64,000 bases of DNA from Centroberyx gerrardi (Eukaryota > Chordata > Actinopteri > Beryciformes > Berycidae), in contig NC_136005.1 in the NCBI RefSeq assembly GCF_048128805.1, positions 14,333,472 to 14,397,471 on the forward strand. The letters run 5' to 3'. Made by a program: the position numbers and the translations under genes. Shown piece by piece: positions 1 to 13,332 of the stretch (positions are counted from its first letter, which is position 1; each line of letters starts with the position of its first letter). The notes under the pieces are model-generated. The model worked only from the letters and a program-made list of their open reading frames with translations. It was not told the DNA's origin and ran no database searches.

Positions 1-343
1 GAACAAAGCCAAAACACACACACCGCTTCTCCCCCCGCGCGTCTGCCGATACGACAACCCAACATATTGTTTATGACGGTCGCACCCTGATGGAAAATTC
101 AGATGTGTATTCAATATTTTATTTTTTCCAAAACGAGCACTCAGTCAGCTGGCGTCGGTACGGCGTGACTAAAACGTGTTTAACGTCATGTACATGTACG
201 TTACAGTAGCCTGCCTGGTGTGAACGCACTCGTCTCATGCGCTGTTTACTGGAGAATGTTGTGCAGGGAAAAGGCCAACCAAACTACCTTCAGGTTTTCT
301 TTCTTCTCCCTTACAGGGCCTCTTCAACCCCCGCCCCCTGTTC

Positions 344-365
344 TCACACACACAAACGCACAGAA

Positions 366-398
<33 letters not shown>

Positions 399-502
399 GA
401 CACACACACACACGGATGCACTAACACATCGCTGTGTGCACAATCTGTAAGTGTAGGTGCACACGCACTCAAAAAGACACATGAGAACACATAGAAATGC
501 AG

Positions 503-534
<32 letters not shown>

Positions 535-669
535 TCCTACCCGCTCGGCTGAGACGGTATGTGAACAAACCACAGGCAGGGAGAGGTAGAGAAGGCCAGG
601 CCTTCACTCTTACTGATTACTGCAGGAGAGAAGAGGAGAGAGGCTGCTGCCAGCTACTCTCACAATGGC

Positions 670-714
<45 letters not shown>

Positions 715-1440
715 TGTACTCACCAAACACATACACACATACATGCAAAGAGAAACAATAATTCTCAGTACAAATGCAACATACAATAGAGCATACGCAC
801 ATGTAAAGAAAATCAGATGCTCACTCACTCATGAACGCTTTTCTCTCACACAGATACAATCGCTGTTGACAGACCCAGACACCCACCTAGACCCCACACA
901 CACACACACACACACGCACCTTTCGGTCTTAAAACCCACAGAGTGAGATACATTAATGCTTTTATAGCTCCCACTCTCAGACAAACATTTACACTGGCTC
1001 CCCTTCTTCCACACCTCCCCACCCTCTTAAACTCCTGTTCTAACACCCCTGTGTTTATGGAGCCGCCCTCTCACACACACCCCGCTCTCACACACACTCC
1101 CACGTGTTACTCTCAAACGTATTCATATACACCCCGTGTCACACACATGCCATACAACGTCTTACACCCTTACGTGCTGCATGCTGACATGTGCAAATAC
1201 ACTAAATGAACAAAATATTAGGGATGAGATCATGAGTCGCTTCTCTAACTCGTCTGCTTCTCCTTATCTACATCTCCTCCTTTGTGATTGGTATTGATTT
1301 AATCAGGGGAAATCAATAAGGGATAATGGTTTTTACCTGGATTCACCTCATCAGTGTACTTCATGAAAAGAGTAAGTGTCATAATACACATGCACACACA
1401 CATAAACACATCCAGACATACACACACACAGCACACACTG
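344..1440 (+). repeat. Cluster of (CA)n and (CT)n microsatellites
   Basis: Runs lie at about 344-415 (CA/CT mixed), 505-532, 674-710, 895-916 and 1380-1430. Related CA- or GT-rich runs lie at 3271-3310 and 3409-3480. Confidence 0.9.
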
Positions 1441-1614
1441 TCCATACTGATCTTCCTAACTTGATACGCTGCAGTTGTAAAGCATCCCTATTATTTTAAC
1501 AGAAAAAAAAACACAGGCATACGCACACAACCACACACACACAACCACACACTGCCCATACTGATCTTGTTAACTCAATGTGATGCACTTGTAAAGCATC
1601 CCTATTATTCTGAC
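1433..1614 (+). repeat. Diverged tandem duplication inside CA-rich sequence
   Basis: CACACTGTCCATACTGATCT at about 1433 recurs as CACACTGCCCATACTGATCT at about 1549, and both are followed by TTGTAAAGCATCCCTATTAT. The units are about 115 bp apart, separated by CA-rich sequence. Confidence 0.8.
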
Positions 1615-2496
1615 ACACACAAGAATAAAGTTCCACTGCACACTTCAGTGATCATGGATGTGCACACAGTTGCGTCTTGGTAGATTAATCCGTAGCACGT
1701 AATAGCCCGTGTCAAAACAATAGCTCTGTGATCACTGGATAGTATCTGCTCACTGTACTGGCAAAGGAACAGGTGCCAAGGTGCGCGCACACACGCACAC
1801 ACACATACACACAGAGACACACACACACACGCTGAGCTTTATCTCTCTTGGTGCTAGCCAAGTTCTCTGATGTAAAATGGACAGTAAAATGTCCTCTCAA
1901 GCATTCATGTCTCCCAATAAAACATCTGCTCCAGACGGGACTCCCTCCATCCAGCAGCCGAAAACACGAGCCCCTCCTCATGGGGCTTCACGTCTCCCTT
2001 GGTTTCCTTCTCTGGTGCTCGTCTGCAGCTCTAGACACTGTGTGGCAAAATCAAAGCAAAGGTTCCTCTTCCTACAGGCACCACAGATCTGTCCGTCTCT
2101 CTGTTTGTCTCTTTCCCCCCCTCTAAATCTCCCTTTATCCTTCCTCTTTCCCTTCTGGCGATTAGGCAAAAAAAATGCCTAATTGTCTGTTAAAGTAACT
2201 CTGTGAGCCAGAGAAGACACACCTTTCTGTAGTCATGAATACAGATTGGGTTTTCGGAGACGGAAGGTTGTTGGAGGTCTGTTTTGTGCGCAGAGGGAAC
2301 AGATTGACAGGGAAAATGGTGAATTAAAGAGTTAAATGTCCGGTGTCGTCTGCAGCTCTGTGTGCCGCCCAGCGACGGCTGGAGCTTGGCATCCTGCGGG
2401 GTAATGTGGCTCCTGAAGAATATCTCTGCTCATTCTGCTTTCCTATCGCTCATGCATGCCGCCATTTGCATGTATATTGCAAACATAGAAATGCAT

Positions 2497-2527
2497 ATGG
2501 TTGAGAGGTTTCTAAACTCCCAAACCC

Positions 2528-2576
<49 letters not shown>

Positions 2577-2606
2577 CTCTTTCTCTTTCCCTCTCTCTCT
2601 CTCTTT
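2497..2606 (+). repeat. Conserved 30-bp module joined to (CT)n, copy A
   Basis: ATGGTTGAGAGGTTTCTAAA then CTCCCAAACCCCTC runs straight into a (CT)n tract. The same module joined to (CT)n appears, reversed, at 17203-17280. Confidence 0.85.
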
Positions 2607-2716
2607 CCTCCACCTCACCTCACCTCAACCACCTTAAAATCTTTGCCAAATCTGATATTGTTGCTTTTCTTTTGTCTGTAACATATTAATGTACTACCAT
2701 CCTCTCCTCCTCCTCT

Positions 2717-2752
2717 TTCTTTTTTCTTTCTTTCTTTCTTTCTTTCTTTCCT

Positions 2753-2788
<36 letters not shown>

Positions 2789-2824
2789 TTCTTCTTTCTT
2801 TCTTTCTTTCTTTCTTTCTTTTCT
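2717..2824 (+). repeat. (CTTT)n microsatellite
   Basis: About 26 CTTT units with a few CCTT and TTTT interruptions, in intergenic sequence. Confidence 0.95.
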
Positions 2825-3270
2825 TCCTTTCATCGTGTGCCCTGTTCTTTTTTATTAGCCGTCCAGAAAGCGTGACATTAATGTGAACTGCTTTTGGAGT
2901 TTCTCTTCATTCTGCTGCCTCCCCTCACCAGCAGGGCTCCATACAGGGTCAGCCCATGCTCTCTGTCACCATTCATAATTCTCATATTAGCTAACAATGA
3001 AACTTCATATCTGGCAACGATCCCCGCCTTTTTATAATACGGGAAATTGCTGGTCTAGGTAGCTGCATGCAAAGAATATTTCTGGATCTAAATCAGTTGG
3101 ATTCATTAAGGCAGAGGGAATAAAGAAAGAAGAAGAAAATATCTCGTTAGGAATTGTTTTACAAAAATATGAAATAATTTACAACTGAATATGATGTTCA
3201 TTTGACCAGGTGCGTTTTGAATGTATGCATATGATTGCTCTCTCTCTCTTTTCTCACATGCCTGTACCCA

Positions 3271-3311
<41 letters not shown>

Positions 3312-4324
3312 CACAGTGATGATGAGTGTACTGGAGCCTCTAATGACCACAGAACGTTTCTCCTCCCACTGCTAAGTCTTCTCATGAGAGAAACCTGGAA
3401 TCTGAATCTGTGTGTTTATGTGTGTGTATGTGTGTGCGCATGTGTGTGTGTGTGTGTTTGTGTGTCTGTGTGTGCGTGTACACATGCACGCGTTAACAGA
3501 CGCAGCTTCTGACTGATCTGTTTAAAGACACACCAGTCACTCTGATTACTGTCTCCATAGCCAGCCATAAATAATGAGATTTAGCTCAATTAGGATCCTC
3601 TTGAGGTGTAAAACAAGTGGAGAGGCTACAGTTAGCCTCCAGTAATCCACACACCTCCTGCTTGGCCTGCTGGTGGATTACAACCCCGGGCCACTGTTTA
3701 TCCTTTACGTAAACTAGCCGCCGCGTGCAGCGCCGGGGCTGCAGAGCGGAGCCGAGCGGGGCGGACCGCAGCAGACACCTCCTGGACTGATAGCATCTGA
3801 TCTCTCAGTGCTTGACGAACAACAGGACACTCGGGCTTCCTCCTTCCCCAGCAGCAGCAGCAGCACCAGCGATGCTCCATCCATCTTCTGGCTCGGAGTC
3901 TGGATCTCTATCTCCACGGCTCAGACGTGGGGACTGGAAGGGCAATTCAATCTCAGTCATATCTGTTGAGAAATGGGCGCTGTGATGCCGCCGCCTTATA
4001 TACAATGGGTGGTAGGCCACAGGAGATGTATGAGACACATGTGTAACATCACATTGATAAGCAGGGAATCCCCTGCGCAACATAATGTACCACAACATGC
4101 TTGGCATAACGCAGCATAATGTAACATAATAGTCCAACCATGCTCTTAGGTCAGGTTAGCTGTGTTTACTGCCAACTAGCAACCAAGGTAGAGTAGTTTT
4201 GTTCACTGCTGAAGAAGTTTTACTGGTCAAACAAGTGCTTGGGGATACTTTTTTGTCAGCAACACTACTCACGCCTCAAAAAAATCAGCATAACAGTTTC
4301 TGTCGATTAGCATAGAAAATGAAT

Positions 4325-4700
4325 CCTTACAAAAAAAAGTCACATGTGAAAACCCACATGTTAATTCAAAGCACATGTGCTTTCTGGACACATGTTGGTT
4401 TTCACATGTGAACAATTTTCCTCACGTTGTACTCTGACGTCACATAAAAGTTTTTACTTCATTTACTTCACATTTTTTTCTCCACATGTGAACTATTTTT
4501 TTCACATTTTCACCTGCCATTAGATATGTCAATATTTGTTTCACATGTGAAAGCTTCATTTTACATGCAAAGAGACAATTCACAGGTGAAAATGTCAATG
4601 GGAAATGTCTCATGTTCACGTGTGAAAACCAACATGTGTCCAAAAAGTACATGTGCCTTGACTTCACATGTGGGTTTTCACATGTGACTTTTTTGTAAGG
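4325..4700. mobile_element. Nearly palindromic MITE loaded with CACATGTG
   Basis: The left arm starts CCTTACAAAAAAAAGTCACA and the right arm, reversed, reads CCTTACAAAAAAGTCACATG. The arms pair for about 90 bp with few mismatches. CACATGTG occurs exactly seven times (4341, 4372, 4403, 4483, 4542, 4665, 4679). Flanking GAAT on both sides may be a short target duplication. No coding capacity. Confidence 0.75.
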
Positions 4701-5895
4701 GAATGTATTCAGAAAAGCAACATAATGCACTAAAGAAGGCAATCAGAGCTATGAGGATGCCGTAATGATAGCAGTCATGAACCTTGGTGCAGCCACAGGA
4801 ACGGTCTTAGCTCTTTTAAGATGACACACGCTGAATCATCATGCAATTCCACAAATTGCCTGCCAGTCAGAACAGCGTGCATCCCTGTCTGTCCTGAGTG
4901 ACTGACGGCTGCAAGCCTCTGCAGGTGAAAGGACTGCGAACTTCAACTCAGAGGTTTGACAACACCACCGCAACTATGTCGCAGAGACCGTAGTTTTTGC
5001 AGAAGGGGAAAGGAATGTCTCCCAGAGAGGTGTGGTCTGTCTGTCTGTCTGTCGGTTGGTCTATTGGGCTTCCATTTTATGGAGTGTTGGTGAGGCCGAC
5101 AGAGATACGGTTTCACTCCCCTTGGCGGAGCCGGGCCGCGCTGCTGACAGCAGGTTTTATTTGATGTGGACGTCCCGTGTTGGGTTTCAGCGCTGGCTTC
5201 AACATATGATCTCCATTATGACCAGAGGAGGAACGCATGCCGGTGGATGACTGGTGACTCTGGGCAAAGAGGAAGGAGGGATGGATAGAGAGATGGATGG
5301 AGGGAGGGAGGCGCAAAGCCAACAGATGGAGAGTGGCGTGGAGGGAGGGAGAAACGTAGAGGTAGAAGAGAGAAAGAAGGATCAGGTGGATGAGAGGAGA
5401 AGGGAAGGAGGGGTGGAAGGGAGCGGAAGGGATGAAAAGGAAGGAAGGACAAAATAAAAATAGAGAGATGTGAAGGAATGATGGGGTGAAGTGAATGGGG
5501 TTGGGAGAATGGAGGGGCTGGGTCCAGTCTTGACTCCTTCACCTACCATGTCACACAACACATAACACACATTACATGCATTAGGTCTATTACATATAAA
5601 CAATGTCCTGCAGAAGACTTTTCCAAGAAATGAGAGTCGCTGTCTGGTTTTTCTACTGATAACAATGCATTTTTTACATTTCTTCATTCAATACATGATC
5701 AGTGGTTTGATTTGAGACGTCTACTGTAAAATTGAAGATGTGACTTTTCCTCAAGACACCGTCGATATGCTGGATAAGGCTGGACCACATTACCATCTGT
5801 TCATCTATTAGATAAAAGCTATAGCTATAAATGCTGTTGCTATTATTAACATGTCTTTGAAAACAATATGTATATTGTCACTTGTCATGTATATT

Positions 5896-5929
5896 GTCTG
5901 CTCTGCAGACTATAGTCTGCAGAGCAGAC
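5896..5929. repeat. 34-bp perfect palindrome
   Basis: GTCTGCTCTGCAGACTA is followed at once by its exact reverse complement with no spacer. It stands alone in AT-rich intergenic sequence. Confidence 0.9.
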
Positions 5930-7981
5930 TGTTGCTTTATGTTCATGATCGAGGGACGTAGTGGAAGGTAAACGCACTTGAACTCAGTTTACTCACCTTT
6001 TAATTTATAAAGAAAATAAAACAATTTAATACTATTCTAAATTGTTTTTTGTTGATATTGCTTTTTTGTGCCCACCAACCGAAGTTTACAAATTATCCAT
6101 CTTTTTATTTATCATTAAATCACTGTACAGTTCCACTGATGATCTGTGGCTCAGTGGCTCAATCAATCATTACATCTTAAGTCTTTGCATTGTTTTTTAG
6201 AAAACTAGATCCATGACTTAAGCTGGGCCTATTATTTATTGAAATGTTCTACAACTTTTAGTCTCACTGTGAACTTTGTGAGCCACGTTCAGCATTAGTC
6301 CCACCACTGAAAATAAGGAGGATTTAACACAATTCTCAGCATACTGAAATGAAATAAAATGACTAATTAAAATAACTAGCTCAAGATAGAAATGCTAATC
6401 TGATACAATTTTGTATTTGGGCTCCTGAAGCCTGATTATACCTTATTTGGTATACCACTCCAAACTGTTGCTCAACTAACTGCCTCTAAGTCTTTCACTC
6501 TTTTCAGGCTTTCAGTCTTTCACAACTTTGAATATGTGCAAATGCAGGTTCAAGGTGTTAGATGTTTAAAGGGAATGGTAGGATTCATTGATAGATCATT
6601 CATATGGCACACGCTGTGAAAGGTCAAAAAGATTAGTGATTTAACTATGGTGAGCAGAGGGTTTGTTAAACAAATTTATTAATTCTGTGTAAGGGCGTCT
6701 AATAAGTCAGAAGGCGGATAAATGACTTTGGGAATATGCATGTATTACTGACATCGCACAAAGACCGCCCATCACTGTAATATATTACCCCCATCCATCA
6801 AATTATTGTCAAACTCCAACTAAGTGGAGTGATAATTACAAGATACAAATGGAGGTTGTAATGACAATAATATTAGTAAAATAGCCAGAATGTTCAGTAA
6901 CATTGACAATGAGTTTTGTTGACAATTAGGAATCCAAATTCAAATAGATACCACTGGTCTTCTGCGTGACCTTCAGTTGGCCTAAAATTTCATACAAAAC
7001 AACAAAAATTAATTCCACCTCATTATGTGTACATTTACATCATGTCGTGCTGAAAACCTGCTATTATTATCACAAACATAGAGGACAGCCTAGCAAATGT
7101 AATTCCCCAATAATGGGACTGAGTTGCGTAGCCTCCTATCTTTTCCCTGTGTTGATAATAACTCAACTCTTACCACCAATGTGTTCAATAATTTGATGGA
7201 GAAGGGAAAAATCATATTTATTGGATTTAACCGTTTTGGGGCCTCTTTCTCCGTTAAATTGAGCCTGCACACTATTCTATAATTCCTCCTTATCGGCCAG
7301 AGGCTTTAGTTATTTACTTTAAAATGGACTAATTTCTTATTCCAGCGGAGGGGGTGCCAGCCGCTGACTTGAACAGCTGCTTCATGACCCAAAAAACTGT
7401 CAGTCTTTCCCTGGAATAAATTGTGGAATGTTCCATTTCTCGGCGCAGGGGGGGAGCGGCCGCGAGGGACGGCAAAACCGGCGGGAAAACGACTTCTCCC
7501 TCTGTTTTTGCGACATAAACATACTCATATGACTGCAATTTAAATATGTATTTCTACCTGTGTGCGATTCGTTGAAGGTGGGGCTCGGATTGGGCTTGAT
7601 GTTTGTCCCGCTCACCCCCGCTGTTGAAAGCAGAGATTCGTGTAGGCTCATAGTAGAATCAATTCACAGAGAGGGCAGCTTGAAACCGGCGACTCATGCC
7701 TGTGCGCTTAGTTTGGAGAGAGTGGCGTGTCGGGCAGCTTGGAGTTTAATAGTCCGGGTAGCATCCGTGCTGTATGTACATGTCTGTCTGCCCATGTGTA
7801 TGTGCATGGCGGTACGGCTGAAAAAAAGAAAGAAAGATGTGTGCTCGGAATTTTAATTTCAACGTGTGTTAAAGCCAGTTAGATTTCTGCCTTTTGTTTA
7901 TGCGGAGGTTTATGTAAAGATTTCGTGGGTAAAATAAAGTAGTGCTTCAAGTCCACTGGTCTTGAGTCTCGTGTTTCGCTC

Positions 7982-7984
<3 letters not shown>

Positions 7985-8037
<53 letters not shown>

Positions 8038-8661
8038 TGAGTGTGTGAGAGAGAGAGACTGACAGAGATGGAGAGTGTGTGCTCAGGTAACACAGAAACA
8101 ACTTTTCTCTGTTGTCACTCATATAAGCAGATCTGACACTCATCACATTCATTTTGACACTTGTCACACACAGTTGGCGTTTCTCAAACGGTTGCAAAGT
8201 TGACAGGTTTCGCGTCCGGCTCCCTCTCTCTTGTTATTCGGCCCCCTGTGCACACAAAAGAGAAATATAAGTGATATTCATATCAGCTACCAGGCATTCT
8301 TCAGCTGAGTGAAATAGTTAAAGCATCCAAACCACCCAAACAGTTAACCCATTGTTATGTTATTTCAGTGGGAGGTTAAAATCAGCAGTATAGGCTACTT
8401 TTCATCCATAAATGTATTTACCCACAGTCTCATTTACTCTTGGCTGTTTATATTTAAGAGAAAATATTGTTCAAGGCCAGTTCACACATTCCCACCAACG
8501 AGATCGTCCTTCTTCTCTCCACTCCTGTTTTATTTAACTGGTCACTTTCCTGTCCAGGACAGAGTAACAAGACATTACATTCCCTTCAGCTTTTGTGACT
8601 GTAATGTTTGGGATCAATTATTCACAAATATACAGTAGGCTGTCCAATCAATCCTAGTGAT

Positions 8662-8713
<52 letters not shown>

Positions 8714-8813
8714 TCTTAACTCCATCTCTCGCCCCTCTCTCATTATTCTGTTCATTTCCACAGTCAGTCAGATACATCCAGTGCTGCTGCTCCGTGCTCT
8801 GTGTGTATGCGAG

Positions 8814-8866
<53 letters not shown>

Positions 8867-8963
8867 CAGTGGTGGCGGCTTGTTTAATGCACTGCAGGTT
8901 GGCTCCTGCAGCAGGTCTGGCCAGATAAGAGCAGCACAGCTTTCTGCTGGGAGGGAGAGAAAT

Positions 8964-9000
<37 letters not shown>

Positions 9001-9239
9001 AACATTGCCTCTTCACCCCTAGGAACCATTAAACTATGATGCTGGGGCCACCAGCGCTCAAACTTAGACCCATAGCTCCCCCTGTGGATGGTAAACTGAA
9101 TAGCAGCCAAATTGCCGGGGTCCTTGTTACTGGTGTGCTGTACGTCTGCTGCACCCCACTGTTGAATGAGGCACTTGTGACAATGGTTTAGTGTTAACTG
9201 GCTGAAAGGTTCAACAACTCTCTTCCTTTGCAATGTAAT

Positions 9240-9279
<40 letters not shown>

Positions 9280-9874
9280 GGACAGAGAGAAAGAGAGAGA
9301 GAGAGAGGAATGTGAAACACTGACAGCAGAAGAAGAGAAAAAAAGAGGCGAAGGCAAAAGGCGATTAATTAGAGTCACTCTCTTGTGACAGGAAAAACAA
9401 AACGTCACCCTCGGTCTATGAAGGATTCCTCCCAGCATGCTGGCACACACTGGTTTTGGGCTGGTGAGCAGGAAAGCCAGATTCAGACCCCTCTGTCTGC
9501 AGGCGGGATGGCTGAGCGCTCGTCCGTACTGCGTTAAAACTGTGGACTGTGCTCTCATCAGGTCATAACTGTCAGACATGTGTGTGTTGCCCGAGCCTGG
9601 GGCTGTAAAGGCCATAAAATCACAGTTTATCTCTGCCTGTGTCAACAGAGAGAGACCGATTGAGGGAGAGAGAGAGACACACAGGGGGAGAGTGAGACAA
9701 CAAGGGCCCATTTGCATTAAATGAGTGTGTGTCTCAGTATGAAAAGTACACCCTGCTCGTTTTGTTTTTCTTCCTCCGCCATGTCTATACGCAAAAACAT
9801 CTCATCTATTTTTAGCCAGATCAGGTAGAGACAATGTGGTTTGACACCTGCAAGAGAGCATCTCTGGTGTAATC

Positions 9875-9933
<59 letters not shown>
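7985..9933. repeat. Cluster of long dinucleotide microsatellites
   Basis: The main runs are (GT)25 at 7985-8034, (CT)n at 8664-8717, (GT)22 at 8819-8862, (GA)n at about 8969-9000, (GA)n at 9244-9277 and (CT)27 at 9879-9933. No gene was seen between them. Confidence 0.95.
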
Positions 9934-9935
<2 letters not shown>

Positions 9936-10609
9936 CTAGCCAACTCATTGTTATCAATCGGGAGCCCAGCTGCTGCCAAACCTCATTCACTGCAGATAGA
10001 GAGAAGGCCGGCCCGGTCAAGTTATTGAAGTGGCACTACAGCGGAATATGAAGGCAATTTTTCTCTCTTTACCTAAAGCGTCTGAATGTATATGGGAGTC
10101 CATCACCCGGTGTGCGGTGGGTGAATAGGAATTCGGAGACACTGTTTGCACCCTTCGCCCACACAACAGCTTGAAGAATTCGCCTGGTATGAGATGGCAA
10201 CATAAAGTCCGAAGAGAGTCTTACTCCAAAAAGTGTGCCAGTGTATTCAGTTTCCGGTTCCTCTCAAATTAGCATCAACTTAAAATCCAGCAGGTTCACC
10301 TAAACTTCCTCAGTTCCCTTTCACATCAGTAACTTGCCTATCAGTACTTTCTGCCACTATCAGCACTACCTGCACCACCGCCTATCTGATTCTGCACTCA
10401 CTCCAGTTTTGTGAAGGCAGCTCCATCGTTTCCACGTTGCTCTGTAAATCTTTCTTGCCATAACATAACAAGGTAGCGTAAGGTCACACCTTTTTCGTCG
10501 AGAAACGTCTTTTTCTTTGATTATGTGTCACAGCTGATGAAAGGGAGGCATGTTTTGATATGTGTATCGCTTTCCCCTCTGTCTCTCTTTCAAACAGCCA
10601 ACCAGCATG

Positions 10610-10745
10610 TTATGCTAATTGGAAGCTCTGTTATGTTGCCTCTGTTTTGTGGTGTTTGATTATGTATTTATTGTATCTAGGCTGTTTTAACTCTACACAC
10701 GTGTGAACAATAAAATTGCCATTCTATTCTATTCTATTCTATTCT
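10610..10745 (+). mobile_element. Probable retroposon 3' end with (ATTCT)n tail
   Basis: The sequence ending TGTGAACAATAAAATTGCC followed by about five ATTCT units (10721-10745) looks like the 3' end and short tandem tail of a non-LTR retroposon. Family and 5' border are not clear. Confidence 0.4.
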
Positions 10746-10747
10746 AT

Positions 10748-11206
10748 CATTTTGTCAACCAAGTTACTATCCTTTAAAAAGGTACCATAATTTTCTTCTA
10801 GCAATCATTTTGTACAGTCTAACAGTCTTAGTTTAGAACAAAGACCTTTAGCAAATTGACGCTTATTCGTATCTGTTACAGGGAAGTGTAGTGTAGGAAG
10901 AACATTGTATTCGATTATGATCCTGGAAGTGGCTGTGTCCTAATTTAGTCTGCCTCACACAGATTTTCTGGCCATGGTGCCACACTGGACAGCAGATACA
11001 TCTCCTACGGCCAGTCTGCCAAGTTGAAACCCATTCAGCAGCAAACAATTGAAAAGTTTCATTCCAAAATGACGTATCCACCATCTGAAAAAAAAAGTGG
11101 CACATACTATGAGAAAATGGTTAGTTGCATAAGATTAAATCAAGTGATGGTACCTTTTTAAAGGATAGTAGGTAACTTGTAACTTAAGTGTGTGGTTGAT
11201 AAAATG
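10748..11206. mobile_element. Non-autonomous DNA element with inverted ends
   Basis: The left end CATTTTGTCAACC...TACTATCCTTTAAAAAGG (10748-10787) matches the reversed right end (11147-11206), except that the right arm carries about 19 extra bases. The interior of about 360 bp has no long coding frame. It lies directly after an (ATTCT)n run, and the superfamily is undetermined. Confidence 0.65.
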
Positions 11207-11921
11207 TCAAGACTTTTACACACTGGATCCTCTGTATTTTAGAGATATTGAATGATGAAATGAATGTAGCTATAGCATTTTGGAATAGAACACTTGGATT
11301 CCTCTAACTCAGTTTAGGAATTTCATTACATATTGTTTAGGTAGGCAGGTACTTCATTTAGTCTGGAGGGACAGCAATTGTCACAGCAGCAACTTGATGC
11401 CACAAAACTCTCATCTGCAGCCGTTTTCATCCCTTTTTAAATAACATTCAGCTTATTTTATTTGGGGGGACAAACTGGCCCAAGTCAATGCCACCCATTC
11501 TTTCTCTTTGCTGTTTTCTCCAGCACTCGAAAGCTCTTTCTGTTCTGGCAGTGAACTGATAACTGTCTGTCAGATGAACACAATGAGCAGAAAACACTCA
11601 TCAGCTACACAATTACAGCCTTTAGGACCTTCTCTCTCTATTACTGATGTTAAAATGATGTTGGAAATGGAGCAAAAGCACTCGCTTGTACTTCATAGTC
11701 ACGAGTAAATGATATTATATAGATAGCATAAAAGCAATTGTTATGGCTCAGTTCCATGCAAGGTCGAATAAAATCTTGACGGGCCCAGCAGTCTACAATA
11801 TTTTACATGTACTTACAATTGGAATATGTCATTGTAGCACTCTGGCTGAGAAACTCTTAGTCTCTGGCGCCACCATGTGGACAGAAACCTTTATTACTGA
11901 CGGACAGAATTTCAGTGTTTG

Positions 11922-12085
11922 TCAGTGTGTGTGTGTGTGTGTCTGTTAGAGAAGAAGAGAAGAAAGCAATGAAGAGAAAGAGGGGGAGAAGTGGGAGTGA
12001 GAGTTTGTGTTTGTGTGTGTGTGTGTGTGTTTGTGTGTGTGCATGTGTGCGTGTATGTGTGTGTGTGTGCGTGTGCGTGTGTGTT
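11922..12085 (+). repeat. (GT)n microsatellites near the tmem59l 3' end
   Basis: Two GT-rich runs, 11922-11942 and 12002-12085, with GA-rich sequence between. Confidence 0.9.
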
Positions 12086-12329
12086 TTATGTCTGTGCAGG
12101 AGGGCTACAAACGACTTCCAGATGTCCTTGGTGGGTTTTTGTACAACTGAATTCTTTCTGAAAATCACCAGTCTTAGTATTTGGTATTGTGATTTTGAAA
12201 GGAAATTGAATGACCTATACTGAGTTCAAATATCTATTCAGCTACCTATCTTGCTATTGATCTAGCTACAGTATCCAGGTTGAACTGTCTATTTCGCATG
12301 ATCAATATTTAAAAAAAAAAAGCCCACTT

Positions 12330-13296
12330 TCGAGTCACAGATTTATTTACCATGAAAACACTTTATTCATCATGTTGTAAGTATCATTTCATTGAAAATA
12401 AACAGACCAGTAAAAAGGAAACGGTACAGTTTGAAATTCCTATGATATTCCACATGATATGCCTTCCATTAGAACCAGCACTGATACTGAATGGCTTTTT
12501 GATTAGAGATCTTCCCTTAAATCCTGTGAATCATGAAAATATTGTCATTCTTATTGATTATTACACATTCTATTCAACGTTTACAGTAAATAGCAACACA
12601 AAAAATCACAAGTCTACAGTAGAGTCCTGCCATACTGCTATGGGCGGTTAAGATAAACTGGTGAAGCGTCACTAGCATGCACTGTGTATTGTCTACATAG
12701 CCTGGATTAAAAGAGAGCATTACTGGACATCAAAAGCACTGAGAGGAAAACGGAAAATCTTCTCTAAGACTGTGCAACTCTGTTCAATAACAAAGGTCTA
12801 TGCTAAAAGCCTTGCATTACACATTGTTACAGAGGCTATCCCTTCAGTATGTGCTCCTATGACATACAAAATAGTCGACTATTAGAAAGCACATGGCACA
12901 TTTAAGAGCTAAGAACTCTTTAAGTGATATTAGAGTAATAACATGATCATAATAATACATAATAAGCGCAATTTCCCCCCCTCTGTGTCTCTTTCCACTT
13001 CTGGAAAAAGTGTTAGAATGTATTTTACAGACATAGCAATTACATTTGTATGATGAATTTACTGTACATGGCACTTCAATAACACTATTTAACAGGTAAC
13101 TCATGTCGCTGATTCGGAATAAATACAGAAACAAAAATAAATAAACATAGTTGCTCATTCTCAAACGGAGCCTCCAATTTTGAATCCAGTCGTAAGTTTT
13201 TATTTTTCGTTTTGTGAATCTGTTCCCCCACAAATTTGCATTAATGCATGCTCGTGTGCAGACAAACACATGCATACAGACAAAACCGCACACCCA

Positions 13297-13332
<36 letters not shown>

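Larger units (their letters stand above)
1..12329. other. Intergenic region rich in microsatellites
   Basis: I found no exon with recognisable protein similarity on either strand. The long open frames here translate into simple repeats (Thr-His, Cys-Val, Ser-Leu or Arg-Glu runs), so they follow the microsatellites. Apart from the elements listed separately, the sequence between the repeats is AT-rich and unique-looking. It lies downstream of the 3' end of tmem59l. A non-coding RNA or distant enhancer here cannot be excluded by eye. Confidence 0.6.

Noticed and set aside
8622-9717. Minus-strand frames of 232 and 168 codons
   Set aside because: They are built from CT, CA and GA microsatellites and read as Ser-Leu and Thr-His runs, with no splice logic and no homology.
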